Assembly (NCBI GenBank): GCA_910586845.1
Contig: CAJUJV010000118.1
Location: 1-6,101, forward strand
Length of the DNA: 6,101 nucleotides
Source: an uncultured Hungatella sp.
Lineage (GTDB): Bacteria > Bacillota > Clostridia > Lachnospirales > Lachnospiraceae
Reading direction: 5' to 3'
Of the stretch, positions 1 through 6,041 are shown one piece after another. Position 1 is the stretch's first letter, and every line of letters starts with the position of its first letter. The translations under genes and the position numbers were made by a program. The notes under the pieces are model-generated. The model ran no database searches. It was given only the letters and a program-made list of their open reading frames with translations, and was not told the DNA's origin.

Positions 1-180
1 GCTACAGGAGCGACCGGAGCGGTAGGCCCGACAGGCCCAACAGGTCCGACGGGAGCCACAGGAGCGACCGGGGCTACAGGAGCGACTGGAGCAGAAGGTC
101 CTATAGGCCCGACAGGACCCACGGGAGCGACTGGAGCCGAGGGTCCTACAGGTCCTACCGGCCCCACTGGTCCGGCAGGG
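1..180 (+). repeat. Tandem 9-bp coding repeats encoding Gly-X-Y triplets
   Basis: Twenty consecutive 9-bp units encode A/P-T-G-type triplets. Longer near-identical blocks recur, for example GGAGCGACCGG near the start and again near 61, with synonymous third-base changes elsewhere. Arrays of this kind tend to vary in copy number between strains by slippage or recombination without shifting frame. The array continues upstream beyond the window, so its full length is unknown. Confidence 0.85.
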
Positions 181-603
181 GAAGCGCCGGAAGTCAGTGC
201 CCTCGCGGCCACCAACGTGGCTGATCAGACACCGGCTGCTGATGGAATCTTTACATTTGATAATGATCAGGCCACAACAGGAACCTCCATACTCCATTCG
301 CCGAGCACAGGAGTTTTTACTCTGAATCAAAATGGATTTTATGAGATTTACTACAATACGGTTGGAACCAATGCTGCTTCTGTTACGCCGCCTACTTCTT
401 TAGAAGTTCATCTGGCCAACGGAGGAACAGAGATTCCCGGAACCACCTCTACGGCTACCATTACGGCAGCCAATGATACCGACACATTGTCAGGAGCGAC
501 GGTAGTCAATGTGACTTCCGCTCCGGCCAACATTACGTTGGTAGCGGATAATGCAAACGGAACTTACAGCAATACAGCGATAACCATTCGAAGATTAAAC
601 TGA
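1..603 (+). CDS. Collagen-like (Gly-X-Y) surface/exosporium glycoprotein, BclA-like, 5' end outside the window
   Basis: The frame is open from base 1 to the TGA at 601-603, so only the last 200 residues are seen. The GTG at 217 is internal and not a start. Residues 1-60 are 20 uninterrupted collagen-type triplets, mostly ATG and PTG, with rarer AVG, AEG, PIG and PAG; 15 of the 20 carry Thr. After a short linker (about 61-75), residues 76-200 form a beta-rich head domain with blocks such as GVFTLNQNGFYEIYYN and a C-terminal TAITIRRLN. This resembles the TNF/C1q-like C-terminal domain of clostridial and bacillary BclA proteins, which trimerise and form hair-like filaments on spores or cell surfaces. 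No membrane anchor, sorting signal or Cys is visible in this part. The N-terminal targeting region, which would separate exosporium from other surface location, is missing. A glycosyltransferase follows 117 bp downstream. Family call is firm; spore location is inferred. Confidence 0.88.
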   Translation, partial: ATGATGAVGPTGPTGPTGATGATGATGATGAEGPIGPTGPTGATGAEGPTGPTGPTGPAGEAPEVSALAATNVADQTPAADGIFTFDNDQATTGTSILHSPSTGVFTLNQNGFYEIYYNTVGTNAASVTPPTSLEVHLANGGTEIPGTTSTATITAANDTDTLSGATVVNVTSAPANITLVADNANGTYSNTAITIRRLN

Positions 604-644
604 CGAAAGAACTATTGTCTTCAAAAGAATTAATTTGGGAGAGA

Positions 645-675
645 GGCTGATGACGGTTCATCAGCCCCTTTCTGA
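645..675 (+). terminator. Hairpin terminator after the collagen-like gene
   Basis: A perfect 9-bp stem, GGCTGATGA (645-653) with TCATCAGCC (658-666), closes a CGGT loop. It is followed by a modest T-rich tail, CCTTTCT. It sits 41 bp after the stop codon. The weak T tract suggests partial termination, so some read-through into the glycosyltransferase is possible. Confidence 0.65.
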
Positions 676-720
676 TTCTTTGGAAAAAACAGATCAATCA
701 GGAAAATCGGGGAGAAAGTT

Positions 721-1833
721 ATGAAAGTCGTGGTCTATGCTATTTGTAAAAATGAGGAAAAGTTTGTGGAGAGATGGACTCGTTCCATGTCGGAGGCAGA
801 CGAAATTGTGGTGCTGGATACGGGCTCCGAGGATGATACAGTGGAAAAACTGAAAGCAAATGGGGTGAATGTGACGGAAGAAGAGATCAGGCCGTGGAGA
901 TTTGATACGGCCAGAAACAGGTCTCTGGATCTGGTGCCGGAGGATGCGGATATCTGTGTGTGTACGGATCTGGATGAGGTATTTGAACCAGGCTGGAGAG
1001 AAGCTTTAGAGCGGGCATGGAAAAAAGGAGTGTCCCGCGCCAGATACCGGTATACATGGAGTTTCACGAAAGAAGGACGGGAGGGTGTGGTGTTCTGGAT
1101 CGATAAAATTCACAGCCGTCATGGCTATCAGTGGGTTCATCCGGTCCATGAGGTACTACAATGGACGGGAAAAGAATCCACGGAAAAGACGATTACGGCG
1201 GAGGGAATCCAGCTGAATCACTATCCGGATAGTTCAAAGTCTCGGGGGCAGTATCTGCCTCTTTTGGAATTATCGGTGGCTGAGGATCCGGAAGATGACA
1301 GAAACATGCATTATCTTGGCAGGGAATATATGTATAAAAAAAGATGGGACGACTGTATCAGAACTCTGAAGCGTCATTTGTCTATGGCGAAAGCTACATG
1401 GGAAGACGAACGGGCGGCTTCCATGCGTTATATTGCAAAGTCCTATCTGATGAAGGGGGAGAGAAATCAGGCAAGAGACTGGTATCTCAGAGCCGCGATC
1501 CAGGCTCCTCACCTACGGGAACCTTATGTGGATCTGGCTTATGCTCTCTATGAAGAAAAGAAATGGGAGGGGGTATTGTATTTTACAGGCTGCGCCCTGG
1601 AGATCACCCACCGCCCCAAATCCTATATCTGCGAAGCGGATTCCTGGGGCAGTCTCCCCCATGACCTCCGGGCAATGGCCCTGTTCCATACAGGACGGAT
1701 TAAGGAGGCTTTGGAAGAGGAGAAAGAAGCCCTGGCCATGGAGCCTGACAATGAACGGTTTCAGAAAAATGTGGAAGTCCTGATGAGACAGATTCAGGAG
1801 GCGAAAGGAATTCCGGGCGCTACACCACAATAA
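721..1833 (+). CDS. Family 2 glycosyltransferase with C-terminal TPR-like helices
   Basis: This 370-residue protein begins like a GT-A fold family 2 glycosyltransferase: MKVVVYAICKNEEKFV at the N-terminus (KNE at 10-12), the nucleotide-binding DTGSEDDT at 33-40, the RPWRFDTARNRSLD segment at 57-70, and an Asp-x-Asp type metal site DLDE at 83-86. From about residue 195 to 350 it is helical with TPR-like repeats (around YLGREYMYKKRWDDCIRTLKRHL, then YIAKSYLMKGERNQARDWYLRA, and ALFHTGRIKEALEEEKEAL), often used to hold protein or peptide acceptors. No signal peptide or membrane segment is seen, so it should act in the cytoplasm with a nucleotide sugar. The start is supported by GGGGAG (709-714) six bases before the ATG. 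It follows a Thr-rich collagen-like gene, which suggests that protein as acceptor, as with SgtA and BclA3 in Clostridioides difficile. Sugar and acceptor are inferred. Its 3' end overlaps the convergent tmcAL by 14 bp. Confidence 0.85.
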   Translation: MKVVVYAICKNEEKFVERWTRSMSEADEIVVLDTGSEDDTVEKLKANGVNVTEEEIRPWRFDTARNRSLDLVPEDADICVCTDLDEVFEPGWREALERAWKKGVSRARYRYTWSFTKEGREGVVFWIDKIHSRHGYQWVHPVHEVLQWTGKESTEKTITAEGIQLNHYPDSSKSRGQYLPLLELSVAEDPEDDRNMHYLGREYMYKKRWDDCIRTLKRHLSMAKATWEDERAASMRYIAKSYLMKGERNQARDWYLRAAIQAPHLREPYVDLAYALYEEKKWEGVLYFTGCALEITHRPKSYICEADSWGSLPHDLRAMALFHTGRIKEALEEEKEALAMEPDNERFQKNVEVLMRQIQEAKGIPGATPQ

Positions 1834-3085
1834 CAGAATGAGTATATTCATTTTCAGGGCGTATCCCGCTTTTTTGTTCCAACACGGACTGATAGATATG
1901 GGAACAGAACAGGTCTCTCTGAAATTGTTCCAGCGCATGGGGAGAAAGGATTCTGGAGGCATCAGCTGTCTTGGTGATCAGAGGCAGTTTTGATGCCTTT
2001 TTGATGTACCCCAAAAGAGAAGCAGCCTTTTTTCGGAAGCCCAGGATCCGGATATAGGAACAATAATCTTCCTGTTTGCGACGACTGACGTCTTCCGCTG
2101 TCATGTGCAGGAGGATATGCATCAGGCTGCGGCTGATGTGGGTATAGGTGTACTGTTTTGTTTTCAGAGCAGCGACGCGGCCCTGGAAAGCAGTAAAATG
2201 AAGAAGCTGCTTTTGTATTCGGGCACAAAGCCCGGGTGAGACACCGGCAAATATCTCCGGAGAGATATTCTGATACTGAAGCTCCAGAAGGCGATAGGAC
2301 AGCAGCACGGAAAAATCATCGGGGCAAAGAGGGGTAGCAGATTTCATCAGTTCCAGGCAGGCCAGGGGAATCTGACCGGAAAGAAGCATGTCCGGATTTT
2401 GTCCGTAGCCGGTGTGTTCCAGGATCGTCTTGCGGATCGCGGAGGCGGAACTGAACGCCGGTGCCAGTTCCTCGTCGTTGTAACCGGCGCCGATTCTGGG
2501 AAGCGTCATGGGAATTATGGTGCTTTGGCGCCTGCGGAGGGCTTTTATATATTCGATGCCCAGAGTGTTATTGGGGGAGGAGAGAAGCGAGGAGGCGGAA
2601 TCTCTCTGTTTTTGTGCAGGGAGGCAGGTGGTCAGTGCCGCTTCTAATGCTCTGGGGTAAGAACAGCCGGCAGAGAGGTGTTCTTTTATTAATCTTGAAA
2701 GGGGAGCGGGTTCTTCAAGGAGAAGGTCAGCCAGATCGGTCAGTCTTTTAATATCGCCGCATTCGCTTCCAAAGCAGATGTGGCTGACGACTCCCAGCTG
2801 GTCCAGGAGGGAGACAGCACAGGAGGCGAAGTCTTCGGCGCTGGAGACGGCGAAGGCAGGGGGAAGTTCCAGTACCAGGTCTGCTCCTGAGAGAAGAGCC
2901 ATGCGGGTGCGCAGGTATTTATCGTAGATGGCAGGCACTCCCCGCTGAACAAAATCTCCGCTCATGACTACGACGGTGTAGGAGGCACCGGTACGCAGTC
3001 TGGATTCCTGTAAATGGAAGGCGTGGCCGCTGTGGAATGGGTTGTATTCGGCAATGATGCCTGTGATTGTTGGGAAATCTGTCAT
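1820..3085 (-). CDS. tmcAL: tRNA(Met) cytidine acetate ligase TmcAL (YlbM family)
   Basis: TmcAL activates acetate with ATP to acetyl-adenylate and transfers the acetyl group to C34 in the anticodon of elongator tRNA-Met, forming ac4C. The N-terminus TGIIAEYNPFHSGH is the family signature, with the nucleotidyltransferase HxGH motif as HSGH at residues 18-21. Further conserved blocks are VVMSGDFVQRG, DLVLELP, the SPNNTLGIEYIKAL segment in the middle, and a helical C-terminal half. I place the start at the ATG complementary to 3083-3085. This gives 421 residues, close to the roughly 415 of the Bacillus protein, and puts the family signature at residue 8. An AAAGGA ribosome site lies 11 bases upstream. 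The frame stays open to 3217, but those 44 extra residues run through a large palindrome and look non-coding. The stop TAG overlaps the end of the convergent glycosyltransferase gene. Product confidence is high. Confidence 0.93.
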   Translation of the reverse strand: MTDFPTITGIIAEYNPFHSGHAFHLQESRLRTGASYTVVVMSGDFVQRGVPAIYDKYLRTRMALLSGADLVLELPPAFAVSSAEDFASCAVSLLDQLGVVSHICFGSECGDIKRLTDLADLLLEEPAPLSRLIKEHLSAGCSYPRALEAALTTCLPAQKQRDSASSLLSSPNNTLGIEYIKALRRRQSTIIPMTLPRIGAGYNDEELAPAFSSASAIRKTILEHTGYGQNPDMLLSGQIPLACLELMKSATPLCPDDFSVLLSYRLLELQYQNISPEIFAGVSPGLCARIQKQLLHFTAFQGRVAALKTKQYTYTHISRSLMHILLHMTAEDVSRRKQEDYCSYIRILGFRKKAASLLGYIKKASKLPLITKTADASRILSPHALEQFQRDLFCSHIYQSVLEQKSGIRPENEYTHSVIVV

Positions 3086-3096
3086 GGGAATGAGGG

Positions 3097-3104
3097 TCCT
3101 TTCT
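3097..3104 (-). promoter_or_regulatory. Ribosome binding site that sets the tmcAL start
   Basis: On the - strand AGAAAGGA lies 11 bases before the ATG at 3085. The spacing is slightly long, but this is the only purine-rich Shine-Dalgarno-like sequence that fits a start giving the normal family length. Confidence 0.55.
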
Positions 3105-3141
3105 GGGAAGAGAGCGAATTGCGGGAATGCAGGGGGGCTAT

Positions 3142-3206
3142 GAAAGAGGATAAAAAAGCCGCTGCTTATGTGCAAGCACAACGCCGCTGCTTTTTTATCC
3201 TCTTTC
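3142..3206. terminator. Large palindrome, candidate bidirectional terminator or leader attenuator
   Basis: The arms GAAAGAGGATAAAAAAGC (3142-3159) and GCTTTTTTATCCTCTTTC (3189-3206) are perfect 18-bp inverted repeats. The intervening 29 bases extend the helix with three further GC-pair steps separated by single pyrimidine mismatches and end in a TGTG/CACA tip with loop CAAG. The A6 and T6 runs flanking the GC part give terminator form on both strands. On the - strand it would lie in the tmcAL leader. On the + strand it could stop read-through from the glycosyltransferase before the pduL promoter. A 10-bp direct repeat, GCCGCTGCTT, occurs in both halves (3158-3167 and 3183-3192). Confidence 0.7.
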
Positions 3207-3219
3207 GCACTGCTCATTG

Positions 3220-3253
3220 GTTATAACATATCATTGTTTCGTAAAAAAAGCAA
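3220..3253 (-). promoter_or_regulatory. Weak candidate promoter for tmcAL
   Basis: Reading the - strand, TTGCTT (3253-3248) and TATGTT (3230-3225) are 17 bp apart, and an alternative -10, TATAAC, lies at 3225-3220. Both matches are imperfect. Support comes mainly from position, upstream of tmcAL and in the AT-rich divergent gap. If used, the transcript would start just ahead of the palindrome. Confidence 0.35.
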
Positions 3254-3272
3254 ACTATTTCGGGGAGAGGAC

Positions 3273-3301
3273 TTGAAAAAATATGGTAAACCTCCTAAAA
3301 T
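3273..3301 (+). promoter_or_regulatory. Sigma-A-type promoter for pduL-ackA
   Basis: TTGAAA (3273-3278) and TAAAAT (3296-3301) are separated by 17 bp, each one base off consensus. This predicts a transcript starting near 3308 with a leader of about 55 bases. No riboswitch-like structure is evident in that leader. Confidence 0.7.
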
Positions 3302-3362
3302 ATAGAATAGAATCAAGACAGGACTGTTGATTTAATACTGAGAAAGAGGAGAGAATATTACT

Positions 3363-3932
3363 ATGAACTTTATTGTTGAGACCAGCGCACGTCATGTACA
3401 TTTGTCACAGGAACATCTGGAGATCTTGTTTGGTAAGGATTATGTTCTGACGAAAAAGAAGGATCTGTCTCAGCCCGGGCAGTATGCCTGTGAGGAGAGG
3501 GTTACTATTGTAGGACCGAAGAAGGAGTTAAAGGGAGTGTCTATTTTAGGACCTGTGAGAAAGGACACTCAGGTTGAGCTGTCTCTGACAGATGCCCGTT
3601 CCATCGGTGTTACTGCTCCGGTGAGAGAGTCTGGAGATATTGGGGGAAGCGCTCCCTGCAAGATTATAGGGCCTCAGGGTGAGATCGAGATTTCTGAAGG
3701 CGTTATTGCCGCGAAGCGTCATATCCATGCCACCAAGGCAGATGCAGAGGCTCTTGGCGTTGAGAACGGACAGGTGGTTTCTGTTAAGATCGATACCGAG
3801 GGAAGAAGTCTGGTATTCGGTGATGTTGTAGTACGTGTAAGCGATTCTTATGCATTAGCCATGCACATTGATACAGATGAGTCCAATGCAGCAGGCTGCG
3901 GAAGAGAAGTGTACGGCGAAATCGTAAAATAG
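3363..3932 (+). CDS. pduL: PduL-type phosphate acyltransferase (phosphotransacetylase)
   Basis: PduL interconverts acyl-CoA plus phosphate with acyl-phosphate plus CoA; here the likely substrate is acetyl-CoA, because acetate kinase follows 26 bp downstream. The 189-residue protein shows the two PduL half-domains: ETSARHVHLSQEHLEILFG at residues 6-24, with His11 and His13, and AAKRHIHATKADAEALG at 117-132, with His120 and His122. These HxH pairs match the metal-binding histidines of the family. The block ILGPVRKDTQVELSLTDARSIG (about 61-82) contains the likely conserved substrate-binding Arg (Arg66), and MHIDTDESNAAG lies near the C-terminus. The catalytic fold begins almost at residue 1, so the N-terminal encapsulation peptide of microcompartment PduL proteins is absent; this points to a cytosolic enzyme. 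The start is supported by AGGAG at 3347-3351. It is unrelated in fold to the usual Pta. Acetyl versus propionyl preference cannot be read from sequence. Confidence 0.93.
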   Translation: MNFIVETSARHVHLSQEHLEILFGKDYVLTKKKDLSQPGQYACEERVTIVGPKKELKGVSILGPVRKDTQVELSLTDARSIGVTAPVRESGDIGGSAPCKIIGPQGEIEISEGVIAAKRHIHATKADAEALGVENGQVVSVKIDTEGRSLVFGDVVVRVSDSYALAMHIDTDESNAAGCGREVYGEIVK

Positions 3933-3958
3933 TAGAGATTAAGGAGAAGAGATACATT

Positions 3959-5155
3959 ATGAAGATTTTAGTTATCAACTGCGGAAGTTCTTCTTTGAAA
4001 TATCAGCTGATCGATATGGATGACGAGAGTGTAATCGCCAAAGGCCTCTGTGAGAGGATCGGCATTGCCGGTTCCAAGCTGACCCATCAGCCGGCTGGCA
4101 AGGACAAGGTGGAGATCGAGAAAGATATGCCTACTCACCAGACAGCTATTGAACTGGTTATGGAAGCGCTTCAGGATCCCGGCCACGGCGTGATCAAAAA
4201 TACGGATGAGATTTCTGCCATCGGTCATCGTGTCCTCCACGGAGGGAAGATTTACAGTGATTCCATTATTGTCAATGATGACGTCAAGAAAGTCATCCGT
4301 GAGTGTTTCGACCTGGGACCGCTGCATAATCCGGCCAACCTTATGGGTATCGAGGCCTGTGAGGCTGCTATGCCCGGCAAGCCCAATGTGGCGGTGTGGG
4401 ATACAGGTTTCGGTATGGCTATGCCGGAAAAGGCTTATATGTACGCGATTCCTCATGAGTATTATGAGAAGTACAGCATCCGCCGCTACGGTTTCCACGG
4501 AACCAGCCACATGTTCGTCTCCGGCGAGGCCATCAAGTTCGGCGGCCTGGACCCGAAGAATGCGAAAGTTATCGTATGCCATTTAGGAAACGGCGCCAGC
4601 GTGTCTGCTTCCATCGGAGGCAAATGTGTAGACACAAGTATGGGTCTGACTCCTCTGGAAGGACTGATCATGGGTACCAGAAGCGGTGATATCGATCCGG
4701 CTGTCGTTCAGTTTATCTGCAATAAAGAGGGCAAGGATGTCAATGAAGTTTTAAATATCCTGAACAAGAAATCAGGCGTTCTGGGCATGAGCGGCGGAGT
4801 ATCCAGCGATTTCCGCGATATTGAGGTTGCCAAGAAAGAGGGCAACCATCTGGCAGAAGTGGCCCTGGAGGCATTTATCTATCGTGTGGCCAAGTACATC
4901 GGCGCTTACACCGCAGCTATGAACGGTGTAGATGCCATCGCCTTTACCGCCGGTGTAGGCGAGAATGATAAAGTGGGAAGAAAGGCTATCTGCAGCTACC
5001 TGGGCTACCTGGGAGTAAAGATCGACGACGAGGCCAATGATGTGAGAGGCAAGAAGGCTGTCATCTCCGCCGCGGACTCCAAAGTAAAAGTGATGCTGAT
5101 CCCCACCAACGAGGAGCTTGCCATCGCAAGGGAGACTCTGGCTCTGGTTCAGTAA
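3959..5155 (+). CDS. ackA: Acetate kinase
   Basis: AckA transfers phosphate from acetyl-phosphate to ADP, giving acetate and ATP, the energy-yielding last step of acetate fermentation; the reaction is reversible. At 398 residues it has the full family length. The ASKHA-fold signature MKILVINCGSSSLKYQ opens the protein, with Asn7. The catalytic and substrate residues known from the Methanosarcina enzyme are in register: Arg91 (GHRVLHGG), His123, Asp148 (WDTGFG), His180 (RRYGFHGTSH), Arg241 (GTRSGDIDP) and a Glu at 386 (PTNEELAIA). The second signature, VIVCHLGNGASV, is at 204-215. AAGGAG (3941-3946) precedes the ATG by 12 bases. It is probably cotranscribed with pduL, which supplies acetyl-phosphate. 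No hairpin terminator is seen before the yceD promoter, so transcripts may continue into yceD-rpmF. Nothing appears degraded. Confidence 0.98.
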   Translation: MKILVINCGSSSLKYQLIDMDDESVIAKGLCERIGIAGSKLTHQPAGKDKVEIEKDMPTHQTAIELVMEALQDPGHGVIKNTDEISAIGHRVLHGGKIYSDSIIVNDDVKKVIRECFDLGPLHNPANLMGIEACEAAMPGKPNVAVWDTGFGMAMPEKAYMYAIPHEYYEKYSIRRYGFHGTSHMFVSGEAIKFGGLDPKNAKVIVCHLGNGASVSASIGGKCVDTSMGLTPLEGLIMGTRSGDIDPAVVQFICNKEGKDVNEVLNILNKKSGVLGMSGGVSSDFRDIEVAKKEGNHLAEVALEAFIYRVAKYIGAYTAAMNGVDAIAFTAGVGENDKVGRKAICSYLGYLGVKIDDEANDVRGKKAVISAADSKVKVMLIPTNEELAIARETLALVQ

Positions 5156-5194
5156 GGAATTGTAATAATTTAAGGGAAGTTTAGAAGAATTTGG

Positions 5195-5223
5195 TTGACA
5201 AATGGAGTCCACCTATGTATAAT
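5195..5223 (+). promoter_or_regulatory. Perfect-consensus sigma-A promoter for yceD-rpmF
   Basis: TTGACA (5195-5200) and TATAAT (5218-5223) match consensus at all 12 positions with an ideal 17-bp spacer. Transcription should begin near 5230, giving a leader of about 20 bases. The -35 element begins 39 bp after the ackA stop, so this is an internal promoter that makes the translation genes independent of the acetate genes. Confidence 0.92.
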
Positions 5224-5250
5224 GACAAAGGTGCGTATTAGGAGATTAAT

Positions 5251-5778
5251 ATGCTGATTAACTTGACTGAGTTGTTTGCCAGAGACGGAAAAGAGAAGAT
5301 TTACACACAAGAGCTTGAGATGAAGAAGTTTCATGCACCAGATGGTGTATATGATCTGGTTAATGCCGAACCGGTCAGGCTTCATGTGGTAAATACAGGC
5401 GACCGTATGCTGGTGCTTGACGGGACCGTGAAGCTGTCTCTGATGATACCATGCAGCCGTTGTCTGGAGCTTGTGGAGATTCCCTTTTCTCTGACTTTGG
5501 AACGGACGTTTGATATGAAACAGACCGATGAAGACAGAGCAAAAGATCTGGACGAACAGCCATATTTACAAGGTTATAATCTGGATGTTGACCAGCTGGT
5601 TCGTGATGAACTGTTGCTGAACTTACCTATGAAAGTCCTGTGTAATGAAGATTGCAAGGGGATTTGTAATAGATGTGGGGCCAATCTCAATTATGAGACC
5701 TGTGACTGTGACCGCAGCTCACCGGACCCAAGAATGTCTGTTATCCAGGATATTTTTAATCAGTTGAAGGAGGTGTAA
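5251..5778 (+). CDS. yceD: YceD family protein (DUF177), 23S rRNA accumulation factor
   Basis: The family is linked to accumulation of 23S rRNA/large-subunit assembly in bacteria and plastids; the molecular mechanism is not settled. The 175-residue protein has an N-terminal beta-rich part with a CSRC pair (Cys68, Cys71) and a C-terminal block with LPMKVLCNEDCKGICNRCG at 125-143 followed by CDC at 151-153. These include Cys131, 135, 139, 142, 151 and 153, the family's Cys-rich signature and a possible zinc site. DPRMSVIQDIF at 159-169 is the conserved tail. The start is supported by AGGAG at 5240-5244 with six-base spacing. It is directly followed by rpmF, the conserved yceD-rpmF arrangement, with only 3 bp between stop and start. 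Cytoplasmic; no signal peptide or membrane segment. Confidence 0.92.
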   Translation: MLINLTELFARDGKEKIYTQELEMKKFHAPDGVYDLVNAEPVRLHVVNTGDRMLVLDGTVKLSLMIPCSRCLELVEIPFSLTLERTFDMKQTDEDRAKDLDEQPYLQGYNLDVDQLVRDELLLNLPMKVLCNEDCKGICNRCGANLNYETCDCDRSSPDPRMSVIQDIFNQLKEV

Positions 5779-5781
5779 ACC

Positions 5782-5964
5782 ATGTCTATCTGTCCAAAGA
5801 ATAAATCTTCAAAAGGAAGAAGAGATCAGCGTAGAGCAAACTGGAAGATGAGCCCTGTGAATCTGGTAAAGTGCAGCAAGTGCGGCGCTTTGATGATGCC
5901 TCACAGAGTTTGTAAGGCCTGCGGTTCTTATAACAAGAGAGAGATCGTTAAGGTTGAAGATTAA
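5782..5964 (+). CDS. rpmF: 50S ribosomal protein L32
   Basis: L32 (bL32) is a small protein of the large ribosomal subunit. The 60-residue sequence has the basic N-terminal segment SICPKNKSSKGRRDQRRANWKM and a zinc ribbon with Cys31-x2-Cys34 (CSKC) and Cys44-x2-Cys47 (CKAC), so this is the zinc-binding (C+) form, not a zinc-independent paralogue. A strong ribosome site, AAGGAGG (5767-5773), lies inside the last codons of yceD, eight bases before the ATG, consistent with coupled translation from one transcript. A terminator follows. Length and motifs are normal for the family. Confidence 0.97.
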   Translation: MSICPKNKSSKGRRDQRRANWKMSPVNLVKCSKCGALMMPHRVCKACGSYNKREIVKVED

Positions 5965-6005
5965 GATTTGAAAAACTGGCAAAATTGAAAAAGAGTCAGG
6001 AACAT

Positions 6006-6041
6006 AGGGCTTCTGGGGTTTTCCTCAGGAGCCTTTGTTGT
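6006..6041 (+). terminator. Hairpin terminator after rpmF
   Basis: An 11-bp stem pairs GGCTTCTGGGG (6008-6018) with CCTCAGGAGCC (6023-6033), with two G-T wobbles and a TTTT loop. It is followed by the T-rich TTTGTTGTG. It lies 43 bp after the rpmF stop and should end the yceD-rpmF transcript. The remaining 60 bases of the window show no gene start. Confidence 0.75.

Noticed and set aside
217..603. Separate small gene starting at the GTG at 217
   Set aside because: The frame is continuous with the collagen repeats from base 1, and no ribosome site precedes the GTG; it is an internal Val codon.
1962..2228. Reading frame on the - strand inside tmcAL
   Set aside because: It overlaps the well-supported tmcAL frame on the same strand, has low-complexity composition and no family match that I recognise.
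3086..3217. N-terminal extension of tmcAL by 44 residues to a start at 3217
   Set aside because: The extension has no family similarity, runs through the large palindrome, and would give 465 residues against about 415-420 normal. The start at 3085 has a ribosome site and puts the family signature at residue 8.
3283..3330. 15-codon + strand frame (ATG at 3283) ahead of pduL, a possible leader peptide
   Set aside because: Its start lies between the -35 and -10 elements of the pduL promoter, upstream of the predicted transcript start, and it has no ribosome site. The CCTCCT inside it (AGGAGG on the - strand) is not followed by a start codon on that strand.
3968..4582. 204-codon - strand frame opposite ackA
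   Set aside because: It is fully antisense to the catalytic half of ackA and shows no recognisable domain; it is explained by codon bias of the + strand gene.
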